Shown here one piece after another: positions 23,908 to 30,961 of a DNA stretch of 64,000 nt (the first letter of the stretch is position 1; each line of letters opens with the position of its first letter). The notes beneath the pieces are model-generated. The model searched no databases, was not told the DNA's origin, and worked only from the letters and a program-made list of their open reading frames with translations. Source of the DNA: Methylosinus sp. H3A (lineage in GTDB: Bacteria; Pseudomonadota; Alphaproteobacteria; Rhizobiales; Beijerinckiaceae); contig NZ_JADNQW010000005.1 of assembly GCF_015709455.1 (NCBI RefSeq), positions 1,674,001 to 1,738,000 on the forward strand, given 5' to 3'. The translations under genes were made by a program, and so were the position numbers.

Positions 23908-24846
23908 ATGACGATCAACCGCGACGATACCGAACACGAGCCTCCGCACGCCTCATCCCCGATCGACCGCGTTCTCACCGAGCTTCAACTCTACGGCCAC
24001 CGTCCCTTCCAGGACGAGCCCGACAGCCGGCCGCTGCCCGAAGCCGCAGCCATCGCCGGCGCGACCGCGGACATGTTCGACGCGCTCGTCGCGACCCTCG
24101 GCGACACCCGCCTCGAGCCTGATCTCGAAGACCTGCTCTGGTCGAGCGTCAATCTCTTCCACCGGGCCATACTCCGCATCGAGCGCGAGCTCGACGACAA
24201 TGAGCAGGCGCAACGCCGAAGCCAGAAGGAGCAGGACGGCTCGGAAATCCGCTCCGTCGAGCTCGAGCGCCTGATCGCCGAGGGAATGACGCTGGTCGAG
24301 CGTCGCGACAGCATGGAGCTCTTTCGCGACCATGCCGCCGATCAATTCGAACGCCACACCGGTTCGACTTGGCGCCCGCGCGCCGGTTCCAAGGTCAGTC
24401 ATCGCGCGCTCATCTCGGCGATGATCGACAGCCGCGATTTTCTCGCCGCCCGACGCCGGGCGGAGAATGAGGCGCTGCTTCCCGCCGGACCGAAGGTCGC
24501 CTTCACCGGAGGACTCGATTTCAACGATCACCGGGCGATCTGGGATCGACTCGACAAGGTCTTCTCCAAGCACCCAGACATGGTGCTGCTGCATGGCGGT
24601 TCGCCGAAAGGCGCAGAGCGCATCGCGGCCTGCTGGGCCGACAATCGCAAGGTTTCACAAATCGCCTTCAAGCCCGACTGGGCGCGACATGCGAAGGCCG
24701 CGCCCTTCAAGCGCAACGACCAGATGCTTGAGGCACTGCCGATCGGGGTCATCGTTTTCCCGGGATCGGGAATATCCGCCAATCTCGCGGACAAGGCGAA
24801 GAAACTCGGCATCCCCGTGTGGAAATTCGACGAGGGCGGCGCGTGA
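23908..24846 (+). CDS. DUF2493 (SLOG-like) protein, end altered by an IS
   Basis: This 312-aa protein consists of a helical N-terminal part and a C-terminal DUF2493 domain, a Rossmann-like nucleotide-binding fold of the SLOG superfamily: PKVAFTGGLDFNDH, then VLLHGGSPKGAERIAACWA, then IGVIVFPGSG. Such proteins are standard on rhizobial-type ICEs; their function is unproven. ATG 23908 is chosen because the conserved leader ends there, although the frame is open to 23692. An IS1182-family element begins at the stop codon: its first three bases, TGA, are now the stop. Without it the protein would have ended with three more residues (PPR). Confidence 0.85.
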   Translation: MTINRDDTEHEPPHASSPIDRVLTELQLYGHRPFQDEPDSRPLPEAAAIAGATADMFDALVATLGDTRLEPDLEDLLWSSVNLFHRAILRIERELDDNEQAQRRSQKEQDGSEIRSVELERLIAEGMTLVERRDSMELFRDHAADQFERHTGSTWRPRAGSKVSHRALISAMIDSRDFLAARRRAENEALLPAGPKVAFTGGLDFNDHRAIWDRLDKVFSKHPDMVLLHGGSPKGAERIAACWADNRKVSQIAFKPDWARHAKAAPFKRNDQMLEALPIGVIVFPGSGISANLADKAKKLGIPVWKFDEGGA

Positions 24847-24956
24847 CAGGCTGTGTGAAAACCTCCTGAGCTTCGTTCTCAACGGGGCTCCTTTTCCTCG
24901 CGCATTTCACCAAATCAGTGTATAAATTTAAGTATATAATTCAATATGGAGCAGAT

Positions 24957-26348
24957 ATGAGCTACGTTACCGGAGATGATCGGCATCAGTCAGCTTTACT
25001 GCCGCCTGCTATCGAAGATTATGTTGAGAAAACTGCGCCCGTTCGGGCCATCGATGTTTTTGTCAACCAACTCGATTTCTCAGCTCTGCGTTTCGGACGG
25101 GCCGTTCCAGCGTCAATTGGTCGACCGGGCTACGATCCCAGAGACATGTTGAAGCTTTACATCTACGGCTATCTCAATGAACTCCGCTCCTCGCGACGAC
25201 TAGAGCGCGAATGCCGGCGAAATCTCGAACTGATGTGGCTCGTTCGCCGGCTGGCGCCAGATCACAAGACAATTGCGGACTTCAGGCGAGACAATGGAGC
25301 CGCGATCGTCGGCGCCTGCCGCGCTTTTGTGCTTTTCTGCCGGGATCAGGGGCTTTTCGCCGCCAGGCTCCTAGCCATCGATGGCGCGAAGTTCCGTGCG
25401 GCGGCCAGCCCGATTCGCGTCATGGACCGACGCCGGATCGCAGAGGAGGCAGATAAGGTCGACGCTCGTATCGCGAGTTACCTTTCCGACCTCGACAAAA
25501 CAGACGCGAACGAACCTGCCGACGATCCCGACGCGATCGCAAAGGCGATCGTGGCGCTAAAAGAGCGTCGAGTCGACCTGGATCGACTGTCAGCGCGTCT
25601 CGATCAGGACGCGCGCAGCCTGGTTGTCGATGGCGAGCTCGACGCGCGGCCGATGGGGTTCGGCCGAGGCGGGAAGCCGCCGTCGTACAACGTCCAGACC
25701 GCGGTCGACGCCGACACCGGCTTCATCGTCCATCACGAAGTCACAGACGAGGTGAACGACACGCGCATGCTTCACCCGATCGCAAAAGCCGCGCGCGATC
25801 TGCTCGAACGAGAGGAGCTGATCGTCGTGGCCGATACGGGCTACTCTAATGGCAACGCGGCAGCGGCCTGCGAAGTTGATGGCATCACTGCCTGCGTCGC
25901 GGCCAAGCGTTCGGTCAACAATCGCGGCGACGGCACTCAGTTCGACCGCGCCGACTTCACATACGACGCGGCTCACGATCAATACACTTGCCTTGAGGGA
26001 CGCCTGTTGCGGCGCAAAGGCGGCGTCAATCGAAACGGCTACTACTATGTGTCGAAGGATTGCTCGGGCTGCGCACTGAAACCGCGCTGCACACAGGCGG
26101 AGGTTCGCTGGGTCAGTCGACACCAAAACGAAGATGCTCTGGAGAGAATGTCGGCGCGCGTCGTCGCCGATCCGGGGCTAATGCGGCAGCGACGATGTTC
26201 GGTGGAGCATCCGTTCGGAACGATGAAGCGAATGATGTCGGGCCGATTCCTGACCCGAGGCCTTCCGGCGACGAGAACGGAAATGGCGCTCTCCGTTCTG
26301 GCCTACAACATGATCCGGAGCATCAATCTCCGGGCACAGGCGAGCTGA
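24957..26348 (+). CDS. IS1182-family DDE transposase
   Basis: The 463-aa transposase has the family hallmarks: N-terminal DUF772 domain (GRPGYDPRDMLKLYIYGYL, RLERECRRNLELMWL, PDHKTIADFRRDN) and a DDE core with LLAIDGAKFRA, VVADTGYSNG and SVEHPFGTMKRMM. A DDE_Tnp_1-type C-terminus follows, with paired Cys (CSGCALKPRC). ATG 24957 follows ATGGAGCAG; the frame is open upstream from 24918 without a ribosome site. No frameshift or stop is visible, so it should be active. Confidence 0.95.
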   Translation: MSYVTGDDRHQSALLPPAIEDYVEKTAPVRAIDVFVNQLDFSALRFGRAVPASIGRPGYDPRDMLKLYIYGYLNELRSSRRLERECRRNLELMWLVRRLAPDHKTIADFRRDNGAAIVGACRAFVLFCRDQGLFAARLLAIDGAKFRAAASPIRVMDRRRIAEEADKVDARIASYLSDLDKTDANEPADDPDAIAKAIVALKERRVDLDRLSARLDQDARSLVVDGELDARPMGFGRGGKPPSYNVQTAVDADTGFIVHHEVTDEVNDTRMLHPIAKAARDLLEREELIVVADTGYSNGNAAAACEVDGITACVAAKRSVNNRGDGTQFDRADFTYDAAHDQYTCLEGRLLRRKGGVNRNGYYYVSKDCSGCALKPRCTQAEVRWVSRHQNEDALERMSARVVADPGLMRQRRCSVEHPFGTMKRMMSGRFLTRGLPATRTEMALSVLAYNMIRSINLRAQAS

Positions 26349-26373
26349 GGAATAGAGTTGGTTCACGACCGAA

Positions 26374-26398
26374 GGAGCCTCGTCGATGCCGAGGCTCC
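26374..26398 (+). terminator. Perfect hairpin downstream of the IS transposase
   Basis: GGAGCCTCG and CGAGGCTCC form a perfect 9-bp stem with loop TCGATGC, inside the right end of the IS. It probably terminates transposase transcription, although only a short T-run (TTTT) follows within the terminal repeat. Confidence 0.55.
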
Positions 26399-26581
26399 CC
26401 CGAGTTTTCACACAGCCTGTCACGCGCCGCCGCGCTGACCCGTCTCCACCTCCGGCGATATACGTCAGCGCATCGCGGTCGACGGCGAGGATTCCAATTT
26501 CAACGAAATTGCGCTATTCTGCCGCTCGCGCCATGGCGGAGGAGGAGGCGCGACTTCGCGACTTTGTCACGGGGGTCCGCC

Positions 26582-27052
26582 ATGCTCGCCTTCGGCATTA
26601 TGTTCAATCTCATCGGCCTCGGATTTTTCTGTTGGCTGCTGTTTGCGCTCGCAGCGCACGTCCTTCCTGCTTTCGTCGGCGTCACCGCGTTTTTCGCCGC
26701 GATCAATAGCGGCGCTGGCCCATTCGGCGCCATGCTCGTCGGCCTGGTTTCGGGAAGCGCTGCGCTCGCTGCAGGGCGGGTCGCATTCGCAGCGACGGCC
26801 TCGCCGCTGCTCCGCGCCATTATCGCCACGTTCTTCGCCGCTCCGGCCTCTATCGCGGGCTATCATGTCGCTCTCGCTCTCGCGATCGGCGTGACGTCTT
26901 CCGTCTGGCGAGAGATATTTGCGCTGATCGGCGCAATCATGGTGGGCGGATCGGCGTGGACGAGCGTTGCTCATTTTAGTTCGCCCGTTCCCGGGCAGGC
27001 TTTCGCGGCGCGCTGGTCTCATTTTCGCGTCAGGCGACCGAGCGAGGAATAG
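26582..27052 (+). CDS. Small ICE membrane protein, unknown function
   Basis: The 156-aa protein has about four hydrophobic segments (GIMFNLIGLGFFCWLLFAL; PAFVGVTAFFAAI; GAMLVGLVSGSAALAAG; ALALAIGV then IFALIGAIMVGGSA) and a basic C-terminal tail (RWSHFRVRRPSEE). ATG 26582 is the first start giving a sensible membrane protein; the open frame runs further upstream through the IS. It sits between the DUF2493 and DUF736 genes. The family is not recognised and its job could be in the conjugative membrane complex or in exclusion; neither is shown. Confidence 0.65.
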   Translation: MLAFGIMFNLIGLGFFCWLLFALAAHVLPAFVGVTAFFAAINSGAGPFGAMLVGLVSGSAALAAGRVAFAATASPLLRAIIATFFAAPASIAGYHVALALAIGVTSSVWREIFALIGAIMVGGSAWTSVAHFSSPVPGQAFAARWSHFRVRRPSEE

Positions 27053-27410
27053 CGCTTTCGCCAAGTCGTCGTTTGGGCGAAGGCGGCGGGCGAATATCGT
27101 TTTTTTTAATTCGACGTCGACAACCGCCGCCCGCTCGAGGCTTCCACCGCTCGGGCTCCTTCGCCGCCGACAGTGGACGCTGTGATTGCAGTCGTATCGC
27201 TGTCTGTTGTCGATTTCTGATGCAGCGGTTCGCCGATTGCCGCCGATCGCCTCTCTTTCCTCTCTTTGAATTGCGGAGCACTTGTGCGGAGGTCCATGCT
27301 CGCGCCAGTTCTCCTTATCGAAAGCGCTGTCGAGCCCATGCGACCATCGCTGCCTCTGTGATGGCCTGATCTGGCCGAAGAGCGGCTGCGCCTCGATCGT
27401 CTGAGACGCA
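27053..27410. other. Non-coding stretch before the DUF736 leader
   Basis: No gene is seen. A possible stem (TTCGCC paired with GGCGAA near 27,057-27,081) is followed about 20 bases later by a run of eight T (27,099-27,106), a weak terminator candidate for the membrane-protein gene. A long minus-strand frame crosses the region but reads as low-complexity Arg/Ser/Ala sequence and is taken as spurious. Confidence 0.4.
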
Positions 27411-27488
27411 ACGGCGGCGGCGTGACTTTCTTCCCCTGACGCCTGCGGCGTCATTCCTCGCGAGGCAACAAAGTCACGCCACCGCCGT
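27411..27488 (+). repeat. Structured three-way-junction element, copy A
   Basis: The arms at 27411-27429 and 27470-27488 are complementary at 18 of 19 positions. Enclosed are two perfect hairpins: TGACGC-CTGCG-GCGTCA (27437-27453) and CCTCGCGAGG (27456-27465). The region after the right arm repeats CGCCGTCCTCCGCT then CGCTTCGG, as in copy B (23722-23799). The arm sequences of the two copies differ yet both stay paired, which argues for selection on structure. It ends about 115 bp before the DUF736 start. Confidence 0.6.
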
Positions 27489-27602
27489 CCTCCGCTGCGC
27501 TTCGGTCCGCGAGCGGATGCGTCGCCGATCGTCTTCGGCCTTTCGATCGCCATCGAGGCCGCGGTGGTCGCGGGTTCGGAAGCAATCGACAGGAGAACTA
27601 TC

Positions 27603-27926
27603 ATGGCGAACATCGGCTCCTTCAAGAAGTCCGGCAACGAGTTCCAGGGCGAGATCGTGACGCTCAGCGTTCAGGCCAAGGGCGTGCGCATCGTCCCCGA
27701 GACCAACCGCGCCAGCGACAATGCGCCGAGTCATCGCGTCTACGTCAAGAGAATTGAGATCGGCGCGTGCTGGTCGAAGCGCTCCGCCGAAGGCCGCGAC
27801 TATCTCTCGGTCAAGCTCGACGATCCGAGCTTCCCGGCTCCGATCTACGCCAACCTCTTCGACGACGAGGAGGGCGAAGGCTACATGCTCATCTGGTCGC
27901 GCAGCCGCAAGCCCAACGGCGACTGA
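27603..27926 (+). CDS. DUF736 family protein
   Basis: The 107-aa protein belongs to DUF736, one of the most constant small genes of alphaproteobacterial plasmids and ICEs: MANIGSFKKSGNEFQGEIVT, then APSHRVYVKRIEIGACW and YLSVKLDDPSFPAPIYANLF. The role is unknown; small size and beta-rich sequence have led to suggestions of a nucleic-acid-binding protein. ATG 27603 is preceded by AGGAGAAC. Its long leader contains the structured element described at 27411. Confidence 0.92.
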   Translation: MANIGSFKKSGNEFQGEIVTLSVQAKGVRIVPETNRASDNAPSHRVYVKRIEIGACWSKRSAEGRDYLSVKLDDPSFPAPIYANLFDDEEGEGYMLIWSRSRKPNGD

Positions 27927-28074
27927 GCCGGATCGCGAAGTCCCGCTCGAACGGAGCGGGGCTTTTCGCCAACCATCTAGACATTTCACCGATACGGAAA
28001 GCCGCCGAGCCGCCTTACCGCGAGCGCGCGTCGAACGCGCTCGCCGCGGGCGAGGCGCGTACATATCGCGTTCG

Positions 28075-28314
28075 TCATGAGACCCTCTTCAATCGCGCTA
28101 TCGCCTTCGCCGCGTCGAAGCCGAGCACGTCGGCCAGCTCCAGAAATTCGACGACGTCGACGCGGCGCTCGCCGCTCTCGAGCCGCGCCACGAACGACTG
28201 GTATTCGCCGAGCCGTTCAGCGAGGTCGGCCTGAGTCAGGCCCGCGGCCTCTCTCTTCTGGATGAGCAGATCGATTAGCGCCTTATGGCGTGGCGATCCG
28301 AGCGTCTTTGCCAA
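28075..28314 (-). CDS. XRE-family helix-turn-helix regulator
   Basis: The 79-aa single-domain repressor-like protein has helices LIQKREAAGLTQADLAERLG and SFVARLESGERRVDVVEFL, the classical HTH_XRE core. The best start is a TTG at 28314. Two overlapping inverted repeats lie 33 to 70 bp upstream (28347-28384), so it probably represses its own promoter. It sits in the ICE regulatory cluster; its target beyond itself is unknown. Confidence 0.85.
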   Translation of the reverse strand: MAKTLGSPRHKALIDLLIQKREAAGLTQADLAERLGEYQSFVARLESGERRVDVVEFLELADVLGFDAAKAIARLKRVS

Positions 28315-28346
28315 GCTTGCGTCCCGCGTTTGATGCGGGTCTTTAC

Positions 28347-28384
28347 ATAATCTGATTTCCAGATTATCTTAAAAGTAGATAATC
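28347..28384. promoter_or_regulatory. Overlapping palindromes upstream of the XRE gene
   Basis: ATAATCTG-ATTTC-CAGATTAT (28347-28367) overlaps GATTATC-(9 nt)-GATAATC (28362-28384). Both are AT-rich in a GC-rich setting and lie in the promoter position of the leftward XRE gene. They are likely operators for that regulator. Confidence 0.55.
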
Positions 28385-28491
28385 GGATCGTCCCGGCCAA
28401 GTGATGCTACGAGACCCGAAGCGCTCTCTGTCAGAGACCGCGAGGAACGGTTTCGCCGACGATTCGCCGAGAGGGACGAGACGCCCATCGA

Positions 28492-28812
28492 ATGGCCGTG
28501 GAAGTGAATATGCCAGAAAGACATTTCGCCATGGCTGCGTCCCTCGCGAAGATTTTCTTCGACACGCGCGAGCAGTTCGCCTGCGCGATCCGGGATGCTG
28601 CTATTGCACGCATAGAGGCCGGCTCTTCGACGGGCGGGCGCGCCACCAGACTTTCTATTCCCCGTCGCGCTGTCGATCCGCACATCGACGACGCGCTCTA
28701 TATGATCGCCCGTGACGGCCTCGACAAGCTCGAGGACAACGTCCGAAACGCGATCGACGAGGTCGTTCGCGAAGCTTTGGATTCGAGCAGGAAAGGTTTT
28801 CCGCATAGCTGA
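28492..28812 (+). CDS. Hypothetical helical protein
   Basis: A 106-aa frame starts with ATG 28492 after GAGAGGGACGAG. The C-terminal half is a regular amphipathic helix (IDDALYMIARDGLDKLEDNV, then NAIDEVVREALDSS). No family is recognised. The minus strand is also open over the same bases but reads less like a protein. It lies between the two XRE genes of the regulatory cluster. Confidence 0.45.
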   Translation: MAVEVNMPERHFAMAASLAKIFFDTREQFACAIRDAAIARIEAGSSTGGRATRLSIPRRAVDPHIDDALYMIARDGLDKLEDNVRNAIDEVVREALDSSRKGFPHS

Positions 28813-28838
28813 CTTGCGGCCGAACCTGTCTTCGATTT

Positions 28839-29153
28839 TCAGCCTTTGCGTCGATCCGCTTTCACGCTCTTACGCTTCTCCGGCTTTTTCGGAAGTGGCT
28901 TCGCATCGGATTTCCGGCGAGGAGCTGCTTCGACCAAGGCTTGCTCGTCCGGAGTGACCAGCGCGACATGATCCACGCCGAGCGCCTGAGCGAGCTCGAA
29001 CAGGCTGACGACCGTCGGATTGCGGCGGCCCCGTTCGAGATCGCTCAGATATTGCTGCGTGAAGCCCGACCGTTCGGCGAAAGCCTCCTGTGTCAGGCCC
29101 TTTTCGAGCCTGATCCGCTTCACATTCCGCCCGACCAGCCGCCGCATATCCAT
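28839..29153 (-). CDS. QseC-like XRE regulator divergent from the QseM-like gene
   Basis: The 104-aa protein has an N-terminal XRE domain (VGRNVKRIRLEKGLTQEAFA, SGFTQQYLSDLERGRRNPTV) and a basic Lys/Arg tail. In ICEMlSym(R7A) the XRE protein QseC is encoded divergently from the antiactivator gene qseM and controls both promoters. The same arrangement is seen here, with 145 bp between the starts. The start codon lies in a perfect hairpin (CCGCAT-ATCC-ATGCGG, 29142-29157). The assignment rests on family and context, not on sequence comparison. Confidence 0.7.
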   Translation of the reverse strand: MDMRRLVGRNVKRIRLEKGLTQEAFAERSGFTQQYLSDLERGRRNPTVVSLFELAQALGVDHVALVTPDEQALVEAAPRRKSDAKPLPKKPEKRKSVKADRRKG

Positions 29154-29170
29154 GCGGAGAGGCTGGACCG

Positions 29171-29200
29171 TTACACACTTTGAGGTTTATCTACTATAAT
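29171..29200 (+). promoter_or_regulatory. Promoter candidate for the QseM-like gene
   Basis: TTACAC (29171-29176) and a consensus TATAAT (29195-29200) are 18 bp apart in the divergent intergenic region, oriented toward the gene at 29299. QseC-type repressor sites would be expected nearby. Confidence 0.5.
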
Positions 29201-29298
29201 ATGTATCTGCCGCTTTTCGCCGCTCCGACGAGCTTCCCGCGGGATTATCCGCTAGAATACGCCGCAGAGCGGCGCGCCGTCTTGAGGATACTTCGCTC

Positions 29299-29565
29299 GT
29301 GAGTCCTTCTCGTTCTTCTGCAATCAAAGATTTAGCTCCGACAGAGCCGCATCTGACCGAATATGATCGCGAGCACCTCGCGGTCTATCTTCGCTTGCTC
29401 GACGCCGCCGAGGACGGCGCCTCCTGGGAGGAGGCCAGCCGAATCATCCTCGGGATCGACCCTTCCCGCGAGCCGGCGCGTGCGCGACGCGCGCATGACA
29501 CGCATCTCGTCCGGGCGCGGTGGTTGTCGGCCCAGGGCTATCGCGATCTGCTTCGAGGTTCCTGA
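29299..29565 (+). CDS. QseM-like DUF2285-domain antiactivator
   Basis: The 88-aa protein consists mostly of a DUF2285-like helix-turn-helix: YLRLLDAAEDGASWEEASRI, then RRAHDTHLVRARWLSAQGYR. The spacing of DGAS, the R-H/L-R turn and the GYR-LL end matches the C-terminal DUF2285 domain of the FseA-like protein encoded 390 bp downstream (GASYRDIAESLF, then GGYRKFL). In ICEMlSym(R7A), QseM binds FseA and TraR and blocks excision and transfer. The start is GTG 29299. The functional assignment is by analogy with that system. Confidence 0.65.
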   Translation: MSPSRSSAIKDLAPTEPHLTEYDREHLAVYLRLLDAAEDGASWEEASRIILGIDPSREPARARRAHDTHLVRARWLSAQGYRDLLRGS

Positions 29566-29690
29566 CATCGTAGCGTTGGTGAACGCCTTTCGTGTTCTGT
29601 GCTTACGATTTCAGTAATTCCGCATATTTGGCTTTGCGGCGAAAATGCGAAGCGCAGATGCGCCGTTCAGGCATTGCGTCATGCCGATCC

Positions 29691-29733
29691 CGTTCGTTGC
29701 GAACGCAGATTGTCGACAAGATCGGTCGACAAT
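29691..29733. promoter_or_regulatory. Two perfect palindromes upstream of the FseA-like gene
   Basis: CGTTCG-TTG-CGAACG (29691-29705) is followed by ATTGTCGAC-(7 nt)-GTCGACAAT (29709-29733). They lie 34 to 76 bp before the DUF6499 start. Such paired dyads in the promoter zone of an activator gene are good regulator-binding candidates. In the Mesorhizobium ICE this step is under quorum control by TraR, but no luxR or luxI gene is seen in this window. Confidence 0.5.
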
Positions 29734-29766
29734 GATTCCTCACCCTTGATTTCGATGAGGAACGCC

Positions 29767-29982
29767 ATGTCTACAGAAGATTGGCGGTCGCCGAGCGCGT
29801 ACAATTATACGCGGAATTTGAGCTCGAGCGGTCTTGCATGGGAATTCTTGCGCCGCGATCCGGACTATCGAGCCGGTCACGCAAGGGCTCGTTCTCGAGC
29901 CGATGACGAAAACGCCTCTGCCGCTTCCGTGCGGCGCTGGGGGTTGCGATTTCGCCGTCGACCCCGCAATCCAAGCGATTGA
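29767..29982 (+). CDS. FseA-like activator, N-terminal part (DUF6499), zero frame
   Basis: The 71-aa frame starts at ATG 29767 and carries the DUF6499 domain: DWRSPSAYNYTRNLSSSGLA, then WEFLRRDPDYRAGH. After RRWGLRF (Phe62, TTT at 29950-29952) the zero frame decays into RRRPRNPSD and stops at 29982. Moving one base forward at that point gives AVDPAIQAIDADLFWLPEW, the natural continuation of this family. The layout equals msi172-msi171 of ICEMlSym(R7A), where a programmed +1 ribosomal frameshift makes the excision activator FseA. The zero-frame product alone would be inactive. Confidence 0.8.
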   Translation: MSTEDWRSPSAYNYTRNLSSSGLAWEFLRRDPDYRAGHARARSRADDENASAASVRRWGLRFRRRPRNPSD

Positions 29983-30517
29983 CGCCGATCTTTTCTGGCT
30001 TCCCGAATGGTCGACGAGCGTCGTCATCCTCACGGCGAGCCGCGTCCAACATCCCGCGCTGACGTTTTCTCCGTCGGATTGGCCGGGCCTGCGCGCGCGT
30101 CGCCCCGCGCAGGACGGCGAGCATTTTATTCTGAAATCCGGTAGCGACGAGTTTCAACTCTGGCTGCCGGATCCGCCCGACGAGACAAGCTACCTCGCGG
30201 CCGTCATACCGATCGACGACCTGGCGCCGCAACGCCTCGCCGTGATGATGCGTTTTTGGCGTCACGCCACCGGACAACGCTCCGGCGCCGGCGCGCCCAC
30301 GCCCAAGCGTCGGCAACGCATCGATCACGCGCTTCGGGCGCTCGACGGTCACATGGCCGGCGCCAGCTATCGCGACATCGCCGAGAGCCTGTTCAGCCCG
30401 CAAAGGGTCGGCGCGGAGCCGTGGAAGACCTCGCCTCTGCGCGACAGCACGATCCGGCTGGTCCGCGGCGGCGTCGCGCTGATGCGCGGCGGTTATCGCA
30501 AATTCCTTCGCCGATAG
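29834..30517 (+). CDS. FseA-like activator, C-terminal part (DUF2285), +1 frame
   Basis: This frame encodes the second half of the activator: FAVDPAIQAIDADLFWLPEW, a beta-rich middle (HFILKSGSDEFQLWLPD) and the C-terminal DUF2285 helix-turn-helix (RALDGHMAGASYRDIAESLF, then RDSTIRLVRGGVALM). It is entered by +1 frameshift at about 29952, giving a fused protein of about 249 residues; residues encoded between 29834 and 29953 are probably never translated. A stand-alone start (ATG 29903) is possible but has no good ribosome site. The fused protein would switch on the excisionase gene at 30660. Confidence 0.8.
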   Translation: MHGNSCAAIRTIEPVTQGLVLEPMTKTPLPLPCGAGGCDFAVDPAIQAIDADLFWLPEWSTSVVILTASRVQHPALTFSPSDWPGLRARRPAQDGEHFILKSGSDEFQLWLPDPPDETSYLAAVIPIDDLAPQRLAVMMRFWRHATGQRSGAGAPTPKRRQRIDHALRALDGHMAGASYRDIAESLFSPQRVGAEPWKTSPLRDSTIRLVRGGVALMRGGYRKFLRR

Positions 30518-30659
30518 TCTCGACCGCGACATTCGCGCCGGGGTGACGAATTCGCCATCGTCGATTTCGCCATCCCTCCATCCGTCGCTTCTCCGCCACT
30601 GTGATCGAAAGCGGCCGCCGACACTCGGCGGTCTTTCGCAGCATCACGGAGGCGCCTTC

Positions 30660-30944
30660 ATGTCCGCAGCAGGCACCGAACTCCCGCCACGCTACCTGCG
30701 CACGCCCGAGGCCGCGCGCTTTCTGGGACTTTCGAGCCGCACGCTCGAAAAGCATCGGACCTACGGCACCGGCCCGCGCTATTCGAAGCTCGGCGGCCGT
30801 GTCGTCTACCGTCTCGATGATTTGCAGGCTTGGTTCGATCTCGGCGTCAAAGCGTCGACCTCCGACCCCGGCGTCGGAAAAGTCCTGCCCGCGAAACGTC
30901 ATGCCGCCATTTCGCCGGCCTTCGCCGGCCAGCCGCGTCGCTGA
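30660..30944 (+). CDS. RdfS-like excisionase / MerR-type HTH protein
   Basis: The 94-aa protein has a winged-helix DNA-binding domain of the helix_turn_helix_17/AlpA type: RYLRTPEAARFLGLSSRTLE, then YSKLGGRVVYRLDDLQAWF. Such proteins act as recombination directionality factors and, in ICEMlSym(R7A), RdfS is the target of FseA. ATG 30660 follows GGAGGC. Upstream lies a GC-rich dyad (CCGCCGA/TCGGCGG near 30,613-30,628). It is placed directly between the FseA-like gene and repA, the conserved order. Its partner integrase in this element would be the serine recombinase at 5580, an unusual pairing. Confidence 0.8.
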   Translation: MSAAGTELPPRYLRTPEAARFLGLSSRTLEKHRTYGTGPRYSKLGGRVVYRLDDLQAWFDLGVKASTSDPGVGKVLPAKRHAAISPAFAGQPRR

Positions 30945-30961
30945 CGTTCAGGGGCGCGGCC

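Larger units (their letters stand above)
24844..26422 (+). mobile_element. IS1182-family insertion sequence, complete, CGCG target duplication
   Basis: The 1,579-bp element has perfect 19-bp terminal inverted repeats, TGACAGGCTGTGTGAAAAC at 24844-24862 and its complement at 26404-26422. CGCG flanks both sides (24840-24843 and 26423-26426). Removing the element and one CGCG restores GGCGGCGCGCCGCC, a perfect palindrome, so the IS entered the exact centre of a palindromic site. It contains one transposase gene and a strong hairpin downstream of it. Intact ends and transposase suggest recent insertion. Confidence 0.92.

Noticed and set aside
26567..27637. Minus-strand frame of 356 codons
   Set aside because: Low-complexity charged sequence that crosses the membrane-protein gene and the structured leader; not protein-like.
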